The notes under the pieces are model-generated. The model had not been told where the DNA came from, did no database searches, and worked only from the letters and a program-made list of their open reading frames with translations. Source: a virus. Taken from it: a stretch of DNA of 64,000 nt. Positions within the stretch are counted from its first letter, which is position 1; each line of letters starts with the position of its first letter. The stretch spans positions 62,001-126,000 of IMG/VR virus record IMGVR_UViG_3300033145_000192. One strand, 5' to 3'. Below, piece by piece: positions 33,162 through 40,253 of this stretch. Both the position numbers and the translations under genes were made by a program.

Positions 33162-33776
33162 TCAACTATTAGTTCCGAAAACTGCTGGGCAGTGCGCCCT
33201 CAATGTTTCCTGAGCATCATTCATAATCTCTTGAATCTGCGGGTGAGCCCTTGGATTCTCTGACGTTCGGAGAGAGAACACATGGAGCCATTCTCTAAAG
33301 TTGCACGTCATCACTATTTCCGTCTTAAGACAGTTCGGCAAAACCGAGCGAGCTATCTGTGGTGACTCACCTATCTGGAGTAGCATCAAGTAGGCAGCTT
33401 CGGCCTGCTCACATGCATTCTTCCAGACACTAGCACCGTCTTCTGTTTGTAGTGGCGGCTCAATAAACTTGACCTGTCCACCGAACTTTGTCTTGCCATA
33501 GTTGCAGTAACGAGTGCTCTCCTGGCTGTATGCTGCAAGTCTATGACGCACCATCTCGTGTGTAACTCCTCTGTCACACACAAACCTAAAGGAAGCAGAG
33601 CCATGCTCAAGAACTGACCAGTGCCCCATGTCCTTAATCTTCTTGACAAACTTGACTGCGGAGCTAGGAGTAATCTTGTCTTCCGATTTGTAACAAGTCC
33701 TACCGGCGGCTTCAATCACTTGTTCGGGATTAGGTGTTATCCATACCAATGTAGCAGATGGTTTCACTATTAACAT
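33162..33776 (-). CDS. thyX: Flavin-dependent thymidylate synthase (ThyX)
   Basis: A 204-residue ThyX, which makes dTMP from dUMP using FAD, NADPH and methylenetetrahydrofolate. The signature RHR-x7-S is present as RHRLAAYSQES (77-87), with EHGSASFRF upstream and NWLHVFSLR-like residues near the C-terminus (written here as EWLHVFSLR). Length is close to the usual 215-250. Following dut in the pathway, it takes dUMP to dTMP. The stop overlap with the neighbouring gene is 7 bases at 33770-33776. Confidence 0.96.
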   Translation of the reverse strand: MLIVKPSATLVWITPNPEQVIEAAGRTCYKSEDKITPSSAVKFVKKIKDMGHWSVLEHGSASFRFVCDRGVTHEMVRHRLAAYSQESTRYCNYGKTKFGGQVKFIEPPLQTEDGASVWKNACEQAEAAYLMLLQIGESPQIARSVLPNCLKTEIVMTCNFREWLHVFSLRTSENPRAHPQIQEIMNDAQETLRAHCPAVFGTNS

Positions 33777-34408
33777 GTCGATTCCTTTGTAAAGGGGTCC
33801 TTTGCATTAGGATGCTTGTCAACGATGGCAGCAGCCTTTTTATTAAACTCTGCTAGGAGTTCAATTGGTAGCGACGGTGGCCTGTCGTCAACCCACTTCT
33901 TTACCATCATAGCATCCCGGAGAACCATAAGGCTAGCAATCGCCTTAATAATGTGGTTCAGTCCGCTGTCTGGGTCAATGTCCTGGCCAAAGTCCCACCA
34001 TGCGGTGAGATGTCTAAATGCTGCATCGTGATATACAGAGGCCCTTACGCCCTTAATTCTATAGTTGTGCCTACCATACTTTCTCGCACCTTCAAGCATT
34101 GCTAGGCCAAGCTCCAGCATCACACCATTGGATACTGTGCTAATCGGAGCCTTCCTGACACCAACTGCATCCTTCGGATTTGTGTCCTTGATGCTTTGCG
34201 ACAACTTGGAATCCCTCATCTCCTTGATGGTTGGTGCGTTCCGCTTATTCTCTTCAATCATCTCTTTACGAGCATGCTCGAATTCTTCCGCAGACATCTG
34301 TGGACCTCCACCAAGACACATAGGAATATCTTCATCGTTGTTCACGGGGCCAGGAAGGTCCCTATCCTTCTTCCATCCATACTCACCGTGGGTAAGACCG
34401 TCGCCCAT
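33770..34408 (-). CDS. dATP/dGTP diphosphohydrolase N-terminal-like protein (DUF5664 family)
   Basis: A 212-residue protein of the phage family annotated as dATP/dGTP diphosphohydrolase N-terminal domain. Matching segments are DTNPKDAVGVRKAPISTV, GLAMLEGARKYGRHNYRIKG, ASVYHDAAFRHLTAWWDFGQDIDPDSG and HIIKAIASLMVLRDA. The first 60 residues are a divergent, charged N-terminus. The name comes from family knowledge; the activity in this protein is not proven. Its role would be to trim the dNTP pool. It is coupled to the nucleotidase gene upstream by a TAATG overlap. Confidence 0.8.
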   Translation of the reverse strand: MGDGLTHGEYGWKKDRDLPGPVNNDEDIPMCLGGGPQMSAEEFEHARKEMIEENKRNAPTIKEMRDSKLSQSIKDTNPKDAVGVRKAPISTVSNGVMLELGLAMLEGARKYGRHNYRIKGVRASVYHDAAFRHLTAWWDFGQDIDPDSGLNHIIKAIASLMVLRDAMMVKKWVDDRPPSLPIELLAEFNKKAAAIVDKHPNAKDPFTKESTC

Positions 34409-34986
34409 TATACCAACTCCTCAGCTTCAAGGAACTCAGACCAATCGCACACTCTGGTAAACCAGCCTAGCGAATCGTCTAGCTTTCTGTTGTAGGGCGC
34501 GTCCATGCAATACACGGTAGCCCTTGTTCCAGTAGTGATTTGCTCGACAGTCTTCGGACTGTCATCAATGAATACGTCCACGCCAAGCTCTTGAATGATT
34601 GGGGCCTTATTTCCCTTGGCAAAGATGATGTTGGCCTTTGGAAAGCCAGCTTCTTCGATAGCATCAATCGTGTCTTGTCTGGCATACTCTGGCCTATTTG
34701 TGATGAACACAATCTCGTGACCAGCAGCGACAATGATGTCTAGGGCAGCCAGCGTCCCTGGCAGAATTTCTAAGTTCCTGTAGCCATGGCCAGCCATACC
34801 AAACCTATCGAACTCTTTCCAGAAAGTAGCTTCTGATAGTCCGTCAATGCACTCATGCCAATAGTATGATGTAATCTCTTCATACTTATACTCAACGCCA
34901 CATGTCCTTTGGAGCCATGCGCCGAACAAACTCATGAAGTCGAAACAAACACCATCCAGGTCAACTCCGTATCTCTTCTTTGACAT
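34408..34986 (-). CDS. 5'(3')-deoxyribonucleotidase-like HAD phosphatase
   Basis: A 192-residue haloacid dehalogenase-fold protein. YGVDLDGVCFDF is motif I with the nucleophilic DxD, IVFITNRPEYAR is motif II and VFIDDSPKTVEQI is motif III. The cap segment between motifs I and II suits the NT5C family, which dephosphorylates deoxynucleoside monophosphates. Placed next to the diphosphohydrolase-like gene, thyX and dut, it is probably part of the nucleotide-pool set. It overlaps the primase gene by 26 bases. Confidence 0.8.
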   Translation of the reverse strand: MSKKRYGVDLDGVCFDFMSLFGAWLQRTCGVEYKYEEITSYYWHECIDGLSEATFWKEFDRFGMAGHGYRNLEILPGTLAALDIIVAAGHEIVFITNRPEYARQDTIDAIEEAGFPKANIIFAKGNKAPIIQELGVDVFIDDSPKTVEQITTGTRATVYCMDAPYNRKLDDSLGWFTRVCDWSEFLEAEELV

Positions 34987-35983
34987 TGAAAGCCTCTCTT
35001 ATTTCCTCAGTCGTCAAATCCCCTATGTCATTTCTGCCTTCTGGCAAACTGACGACTTCCACATCGAAAAAGTTACTTGCAGTCTTGACTGCCGCGTGCA
35101 TTCCACTAATGCCTGCTGCATCGTTATCTAGGGCAAGCCTTAGTTTGAAAGCCTGCACGTTCATCAAAATCTGCATCTGCTCGTTGTATAGCGTTTTTCC
35201 TAAGACAGCGACAGAATTTCTAACACCCGCATCTTCTAGGCGAAGAACATCAAGCGGGCCTTCACAAACAATGACCTCGCTCAAATCCCTAATGTGGTCC
35301 TTTGCCCTGTCAATGTTAAATAGGTTGTGCTTCGCATCGTAGTCTCTGCTGTGCAACCACTTGGGAGTGTTGCGGGCCTTCCAGTCTTCATAGAGAGTCC
35401 TGCCGGTAAAGCCGACAATCTCTCCATCTATATTGCGAATTGGGAACACCACCCTATTTGACATATACTTACCAGTGCTTTGGCCAACCCCCACATGGTA
35501 TTCTTCGACAATCTCTCTGGAGAATCCTCGCTCTTCTTCAAGATATCCGTGATATTGTAGCGACGACAAACACGTCTCGGGATAAACTTGCTTCCTGCTC
35601 TTTGTCCTCCTTGCCTTGACAACGAATTCTCGGTTCTGTCTTTCATCTCTAATCTTCCTCAATTCCTCTGGGGAGATATCTAGATTTACAAACCCCTTCA
35701 CGTATTCTATTGCTTCGACAAACGAATAGCTCTTCAGCGCCTTAACTAAACCGAAGATATCGGCATCATACTTGGTATGGCAGTGACGAGAAAAGCACGA
35801 CCAGATACAGCGGTCAACGTGCCAACTCCAAGAGTCGTGTCTACTGCTCCCATGAACAGGGCACGGCCCGGTTAGAGAATGATATCTGTCCCTGTATTCC
35901 ACACCGAGGTCATCCAGAATCTCATGTATCTTAGCTGCTGCAAGGTCTTTGATTACTTTAATGGTTTCACTGTCTGCAAACAT
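34961..35983 (-). CDS. DNA primase (zinc finger and Toprim)
   Basis: A 340-residue DnaG-type primase that makes RNA primers. A zinc-binding module is seen near residues 40-70 (CPVHGS, then CIWSCFSRHCH), and the Toprim domain follows with VIVCEGPLDVLRLEDAG (the catalytic glutamate) and LALDNDAAGISG (the DxD metal site). The ATG at 35983, six bases past GAGG, is preferred to a TTG at 35995. Shorter than host DnaG (about 600), lacking the C-terminal helicase-binding domain, as is common in phages. It lies next to dnaB. Confidence 0.9.
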   Translation of the reverse strand: MFADSETIKVIKDLAAAKIHEILDDLGVEYRDRYHSLTGPCPVHGSSRHDSWSWHVDRCIWSCFSRHCHTKYDADIFGLVKALKSYSFVEAIEYVKGFVNLDISPEELRKIRDERQNREFVVKARRTKSRKQVYPETCLSSLQYHGYLEEERGFSREIVEEYHVGVGQSTGKYMSNRVVFPIRNIDGEIVGFTGRTLYEDWKARNTPKWLHSRDYDAKHNLFNIDRAKDHIRDLSEVIVCEGPLDVLRLEDAGVRNSVAVLGKTLYNEQMQILMNVQAFKLRLALDNDAAGISGMHAAVKTASNFFDVEVVSLPEGRNDIGDLTTEEIREAFNVKEEIRS

Positions 35984-36023
35984 TTTTAGCCTCAAGTCCT
36001 TTAGAAGTTAAGTCAAGTCCCGA

Positions 36024-37493
36024 CTATTCCTCCCTCGTGTCTCCTAGAAGAGTTGGTGTCTCTTCGTCATTCAGTCTGTCGCGAATCTGTCTGAGGTTCT
36101 GAATACTAGCAGTAATCTCTGAGTTCCTCTTGTCTTCCTTCAACCTGCACGAGCTTCGGTCGAAGTGGAAGTTAATCCAATCATCATAGTCATGCCCTGG
36201 ACCGTGGCGAGCGAGAATGACCTTCGCCATGTGGTCACCTCTCTGGGTGCCGTCCAGTTCAATCTCTTCAGGTCTCTTCTTTCTGAACAGTGTCAATGAG
36301 TCAAGATTATGACTGATTCTATCAGAACCGGCGATTGTGGATACGCTGTCCACCTTCAGTGCTTCGCGATTCAACTGTCCGAATACGAGAATTGGAATGT
36401 TCTCCTGAACTGCTAGGTCATGTAGCGCCGAGATTAGGAATCCCAGCATTTGCCACTCTGCTGCGTTCTTGAGGTCCTTCGGGTTGGACAGCTTGACATA
36501 ATCATACACGACCAGGCATCTTGGCGTTGGGCCTTTCGAACGACCAACATTTCTCCTGACGAACTTGCGAACTACTGGTATGACGTGATTAACACTTCGG
36601 CCAGCGATGTTCTTGTAGAAGAATGGTGCGTCCTTCACCTTTGCGAAGGCTTCCTTGAGTAGCTCAATTTGGTCTGGCTTTGACTTCCATGTTCCGCTCT
36701 CGATTACATCGAACGGGATGCCAGTGAGTAGCGAGCAAATCCTCATCTGTTGGTCACGAAGCAGTAGCTCGGAATCCAGATACAGGACCGGCAATTTGCC
36801 GAAGTCTGCGCTACCCTCTATGGCGACCATAGCCCCAGCATGTGCAGCGATTTGTGATTTACCAGCCTTAGCTCTGGCGAAAATACCAGTGACGGTTCCA
36901 TTCTTGATTCCGCCACAGTCTCTCTGCCATCTCTTGAAGCCGATGTCTAGCGACTGAACGAAGTCCCCATCAGCAAAGCTCTGAATGGTCTCCTCAAATG
37001 TATCTGCTAGGTTCTCTACGTCCTCCTGTCCTTCGTCTATATACTTGATGGTCTTGAAGACATTGTCCTCTACCATGTTCCTAAGTTCGAGTGGACTTCC
37101 ACTGAAGCTCTCGATGTCATCCTTTAGATAATCAAACGTGCCTATCATCTGACGCTTGATGGATGCCATCTTAATAGCGCCAACATGCTTCATTATCGCT
37201 TCGGGATTGATTGAATCTCTAGTGGCTTCTAGCGCCTCAATAAGCGCACCATTTTGTGTAGCTCCCAAGAAATCCTTCAGGCCCTTCTCTTCAGCCTTGC
37301 TAATCAGGACGTAGCTGTCCAGTTTTGTAGATGGGTCTTCGGTGACAATATCACGCATCAGCCCATAAATCATCTGGTTGCCATTGTTAGTGAAGTCATC
37401 TACGTCTAGAATGTCGTCTACTAAAAGCAGCGTATCAGGCTGCTTCAGTAGTATTGCCAATACCGCTCTCTCAGCCCCTATCGCTTGAAGCAT
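36024..37493 (-). CDS. dnaB: Replicative DNA helicase (DnaB family)
   Basis: A 489-residue DnaB-type helicase. The N-terminal domain (AERAVLAILLKQPD...) is followed by a RecA-like domain with Walker A ARAKAGKS (206-213), Walker B in CLVVYDYVKL, and the H3 and H4 region ENIPILVFGQLNREAL. Length is normal for DnaB. The ATG at 37493 follows GGAGGGCATACG and avoids most of the overlap with the upstream gene. With the primase next door it forms the primosome pair. Confidence 0.93.
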   Translation of the reverse strand: MLQAIGAERAVLAILLKQPDTLLLVDDILDVDDFTNNGNQMIYGLMRDIVTEDPSTKLDSYVLISKAEEKGLKDFLGATQNGALIEALEATRDSINPEAIMKHVGAIKMASIKRQMIGTFDYLKDDIESFSGSPLELRNMVEDNVFKTIKYIDEGQEDVENLADTFEETIQSFADGDFVQSLDIGFKRWQRDCGGIKNGTVTGIFARAKAGKSQIAAHAGAMVAIEGSADFGKLPVLYLDSELLLRDQQMRICSLLTGIPFDVIESGTWKSKPDQIELLKEAFAKVKDAPFFYKNIAGRSVNHVIPVVRKFVRRNVGRSKGPTPRCLVVYDYVKLSNPKDLKNAAEWQMLGFLISALHDLAVQENIPILVFGQLNREALKVDSVSTIAGSDRISHNLDSLTLFRKKRPEEIELDGTQRGDHMAKVILARHGPGHDYDDWINFHFDRSSCRLKEDKRNSEITASIQNLRQIRDRLNDEETPTLLGDTREE

Positions 37494-37851
37494 CGTATGC
37501 CCTCCATTTGGCTTCCCGGACCTTGCGGTCATAAATCTTCTTGTAAAGGTCTATCTTGACCTTAACGGCTTCCGTGAATGGTTTTATTTGATTCAACTTG
37601 ACACGTTCATTCTTGTCGCCATTGAACTGGACACGAGAAAATATCTGGCCCATCTCGGCGTTAAGGAATGTGTAGTATCCGTCTAAAATTACCAGATGCT
37701 CACCGAACTCATCAAGTGACATGCTGCTAATGTCTACTCCAGTTAGGTTCATTGCCTTAGCAATTGGGTCGCTTTCTGGTCGTGATACGAATTGAAAGCC
37801 CACTTTGCTTCTCCACGTCGATATGTGATTTCTAAGTTCTTCACTTGTCAT
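37471..37851 (-). CDS. Hypothetical protein (126 aa)
   Basis: I do not recognise this protein. It is largely alpha-helical in outline, with a charged C-terminus (KIYDRKVREAKWRAYD), and has no motif that identifies an activity. ATG at 37851 is preceded by AAGGAGATGCAGC. It lies between the PD-(D/E)XK gene and dnaB and overlaps dnaB by 23 bases, so a helicase accessory or loader role is conceivable but not shown. Confidence 0.75.
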   Translation of the reverse strand: MTSEELRNHISTWRSKVGFQFVSRPESDPIAKAMNLTGVDISSMSLDEFGEHLVILDGYYTFLNAEMGQIFSRVQFNGDKNERVKLNQIKPFTEAVKVKIDLYKKIYDRKVREAKWRAYDASSDRG

Positions 37852-37896
37852 GCTGCATCTCCTTGCCGTGGATGATTGGGCGAGTCAATTGGAGAG

Positions 37897-38295
37897 TCAA
37901 GGCAGCAGATTTATTATGTTTTCTCTGTCCTCGCCCCACTCGATTTCTATGAGGGTGATTTTGTTTATTTCGCACCACTCCTTCTTTCGCTTGTCCCTGC
38001 CCTGAGATGCCTTGAACGCGGCCTTGTCGTGATGGAAGAACGGGTTGAATGTGTGGTGTTGCGAACCCTGGACTTCAATTGCTAGGAGTCTTCTAGGGAG
38101 AAAGAAGTCTAGCGACAATCCCTCGCCCTTACAGGGGAACTCCTCTAAGATGATGTCGGTCGGATATGTCTCATCGAGGATTTCACCCACCTCGCTTTGA
38201 AACAGTCCCCGACCTTCACCCGCCTCTTTGCGCGGCCACCTGGACGGACGAATGTCTATCTTGTGTTCGCGGCCTCTTGTGTCAAAAAATCGCAC
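37897..38295 (-). CDS. Putative PD-(D/E)XK endonuclease
   Basis: A 132-residue protein. SEVGEILDE supplies a possible first acidic residue, LSLDFFLPRRLLAIEVQGSQHH gives the core in outline with Asp and the Glu-x-Gln in place of Glu-x-Lys, and LIEIEWGEDRE ends the fold. This is the layout of short endonucleases and resolvases of the restriction-endonuclease fold seen in phage genomes. It sits between recA and the helicase genes, so a role in recombination intermediates is plausible. Confidence 0.68.
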   Translation of the reverse strand: MRFFDTRGREHKIDIRPSRWPRKEAGEGRGLFQSEVGEILDETYPTDIILEEFPCKGEGLSLDFFLPRRLLAIEVQGSQHHTFNPFFHHDKAAFKASQGRDKRKKEWCEINKITLIEIEWGEDRENIINLLP

Positions 38296-38300
38296 AGCAC

Positions 38301-39338
38301 TTAGTCAGCAAGAAGTTCTTTGGTTTGCTTGATGATTCCATCTCTAAACTCCTTGTTGTTCCTAATTAGGTCCAACATAAATGCTTCGCGCTTCCTGACT
38401 CCCTCTGGATTCTCCTCGTTAACGAGGGTATACCAGCCCTTGTTGTAGTCAATGATACATAGGTCTCTAGCTAACTGTAGTAGGTCGAGTCCCTTGTCAA
38501 TTCCATGACCATACATAATCGGAACTGATACTTCCCTAAATGGCCTAGCCATGTTGTTCTTCATAACACGACAAATGGTCATCTGGCCAACGATATCACC
38601 CTTAGCATCCTTGATGAGATGAGAGTTCAGTCTCTTCAGCCTAACGATTTGTGATGCCATGTCACCAACAGCCTTACCACCCTTCTTGGTGTCACCAGAG
38701 GCGTAGGGATTTAGATTGGATGTCAGGTGAGAGATAAACAGGATGGTGCAGCGGTTTCTTTCCGCTGGACCAAGCGTCTTTCTGACCATCTTCCAACACA
38801 AGCGAGCTACCAATCCCATTGTTTGCTTCTCTGCACCCTCTGCATCCTCAACTTCTGGAAGCATGGCAGTGATGCTATCAAACACAACGAGACAGCCTGG
38901 GACCTCCGTTACGCACTTATGGACCATGTTTACCGCTTCTTCGCCGGTATCTGGTCTAATACGCACGAACATCTTTCTGGCCTCAGCCTTCTTCAGTCCA
39001 CGAATCATATTGATTTGGGACTCACGCAGCTTACGCTCAACATCGAAATAGAATACTGGCTTGCCCATCTGAATGGCATTTGCCGCAACTTCTAGAGCGA
39101 ATGTGCTCTTGCCAGTTGAGTGGTCACCGTAGATTTCATTAGCGGACCCTTCGATGAACGGAACACCGAGGGCCCAATCTAGCTTGACGGAACCAGTAGA
39201 AATGGACGCAAGGTCGCCGTCCTTGATGTCTGGTCCGACACAGACTTTGCCGGACCACTCCTTGAAAATGCTCTCCTGAAAGCCAATGATATCCTCAAGG
39301 CTTAGGGGCTTAGTGCTTAGGTCTTTTTTCTTCGCCAT
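38301..39338 (-). CDS. recA: RecA recombinase
   Basis: A 345-residue RecA-family recombinase. Walker A is GDHSTGKST (71-79), Walker B is CLVVFDSITAML and the L2-like region follows. FYFDVERKLRES matches the conserved catalytic-glutamate segment. Length is typical of bacterial RecA (about 350). ATG at 39338 overlaps the mazG stop. It would pair broken or replicating phage DNA with the help of SSB and the nucleases in this block. Confidence 0.94.
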   Translation of the reverse strand: MAKKKDLSTKPLSLEDIIGFQESIFKEWSGKVCVGPDIKDGDLASISTGSVKLDWALGVPFIEGSANEIYGDHSTGKSTFALEVAANAIQMGKPVFYFDVERKLRESQINMIRGLKKAEARKMFVRIRPDTGEEAVNMVHKCVTEVPGCLVVFDSITAMLPEVEDAEGAEKQTMGLVARLCWKMVRKTLGPAERNRCTILFISHLTSNLNPYASGDTKKGGKAVGDMASQIVRLKRLNSHLIKDAKGDIVGQMTICRVMKNNMARPFREVSVPIMYGHGIDKGLDLLQLARDLCIIDYNKGWYTLVNEENPEGVRKREAFMLDLIRNNKEFRDGIIKQTKELLAD

Positions 39339-39724
39339 TAAGAGTCTGCTCTGGCGTCAATCTTGAGTCTCTTGGCTCTCAGTTTCTTGCTGCCTGTATC
39401 AAGTAGGGTGGACAGCGGAATATCGAACTGCTCTGCCATAAGGAATGCCACGTTAATGACATCTCCCAACTCTTCTGTCATGCGGCCTAGTGGCGAAACA
39501 CCGGCATCGCGGAGCTTCTTTACCTTCCTGCGGCTACCCTGTTGTGCCAGGATGGCCTCAGAAAGCTCGCCAACCTCTTCTGACAACTTCGTCATGTAAT
39601 ACAGCTTGTTGTTTGGCCTATGGCGGTTCTTCCTGTAGGTCTCAAGCTCATCAATGTATGTGGCCATGTGAAGGGCGGTCTTGGTCTTTTCCTCTAGGTT
39701 GGGCTTAAATGCTTCGTTTCTCAT
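39338..39724 (-). CDS. mazG: MazG-like nucleotide pyrophosphohydrolase
   Basis: A 128-residue single-domain MazG-like protein. KLSEEVGELSEAIL and MTEELGDVINVAF form the ExxE...ExxD metal site of the all-alpha NTP pyrophosphatases. Cellular MazG lowers NTPs or ppGpp, and phage versions are thought to adjust the nucleotide pool. It overlaps the upstream hypothetical gene by 20 bases. Confidence 0.9.
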   Translation of the reverse strand: MRNEAFKPNLEEKTKTALHMATYIDELETYRKNRHRPNNKLYYMTKLSEEVGELSEAILAQQGSRRKVKKLRDAGVSPLGRMTEELGDVINVAFLMAEQFDIPLSTLLDTGSKKLRAKRLKIDARADS

Positions 39725-40157
39725 TCGAGAACTCCTCTAATCTTTCAAATAGCCCCAGTGGCTTCGGGGCCGGTTTTCTATCTGTTCTAAGGTCATCAAC
39801 ATCTTCAGCTACTTCTGGTTTCACTGGGGATGTGTCTTTTAATTCTGCCAGTCGTTCTTTCCTTTCCTTAATCCGTTGAAGCAAGAACTCCACCTTGGCG
39901 TAATCGGTCCAGGTGGTGATATGATTTTCCATGGCAATCAAAAGCACAGCAGGCTCGCCGTATTTCTTGATGAATTTACGGCAAGCCTGTATTTCTCGAC
40001 GGTATCGGAATTTGTATCTGTGTGTTTGCCAGAATTTGGCTGGAAGGCGTAGCCCGTGATTGTCTCGCAAGAACGCAAGCTCTACAAGGTAATTGGAGCA
40101 GTCCTGCTTTGTTCCGGGCGTGCTCAGGGAATTGAATCTAGCTTTTCTTTTCGCCAT
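39705..40157 (-). CDS. Hypothetical protein (150 aa), first gene of the replication block
   Basis: I do not recognise this protein. It is rich in Lys and Arg in the first 100 residues (FWQTHRYKFRYRREIQAC) with a Pro/Glu-rich linker near 110-130, which suits a nucleic-acid or polymerase-interacting protein but proves nothing. ATG at 40157 follows GAAGGAGAAAGCAA. It is the first gene after the strong promoter at 40218-40246, a position often held by early regulatory or host-takeover proteins. Confidence 0.78.
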   Translation of the reverse strand: MAKRKARFNSLSTPGTKQDCSNYLVELAFLRDNHGLRLPAKFWQTHRYKFRYRREIQACRKFIKKYGEPAVLLIAMENHITTWTDYAKVEFLLQRIKERKERLAELKDTSPVKPEVAEDVDDLRTDRKPAPKPLGLFERLEEFSNEKRSI

Positions 40158-40217
40158 TTGCTTTCTCCTTCAGTCTGCACGCTTTGTTTTCGCTCTACGC
40201 TTGTTCCCACTAGAAGT

Positions 40218-40246
40218 AGTATAGTGCGAAGAAGCCGATGGGTCAA
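40218..40246 (-). promoter_or_regulatory. Strong sigma70-type promoter for the replication block
   Basis: On the minus strand the -35 box is TTGACC and the -10 box is TATACT, separated by exactly 17 bases, both one base off consensus. It lies in the 96-base gap between the last structural gene and the first replication gene and points at the latter. It is the best promoter I can see in the window and marks a transcription-unit border. No operator is obvious. Confidence 0.75.
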
Positions 40247-40253
40247 GGCTGAA

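Noticed and set aside
33770-34408. Z-genome (2-aminoadenine) machinery
   Set aside because: The diphosphohydrolase-like protein alone is not enough; no PurZ, DatZ or DpoZ-like polymerase is seen, and the polymerase here is DnaE-type.
37864-37895. Promoter-like TTGACT with AATCAT at 17 bases in the gap before 37851
   Set aside because: The -10 box matches only four of six positions and the gap is a normal operon spacing, so I do not report it as a feature.
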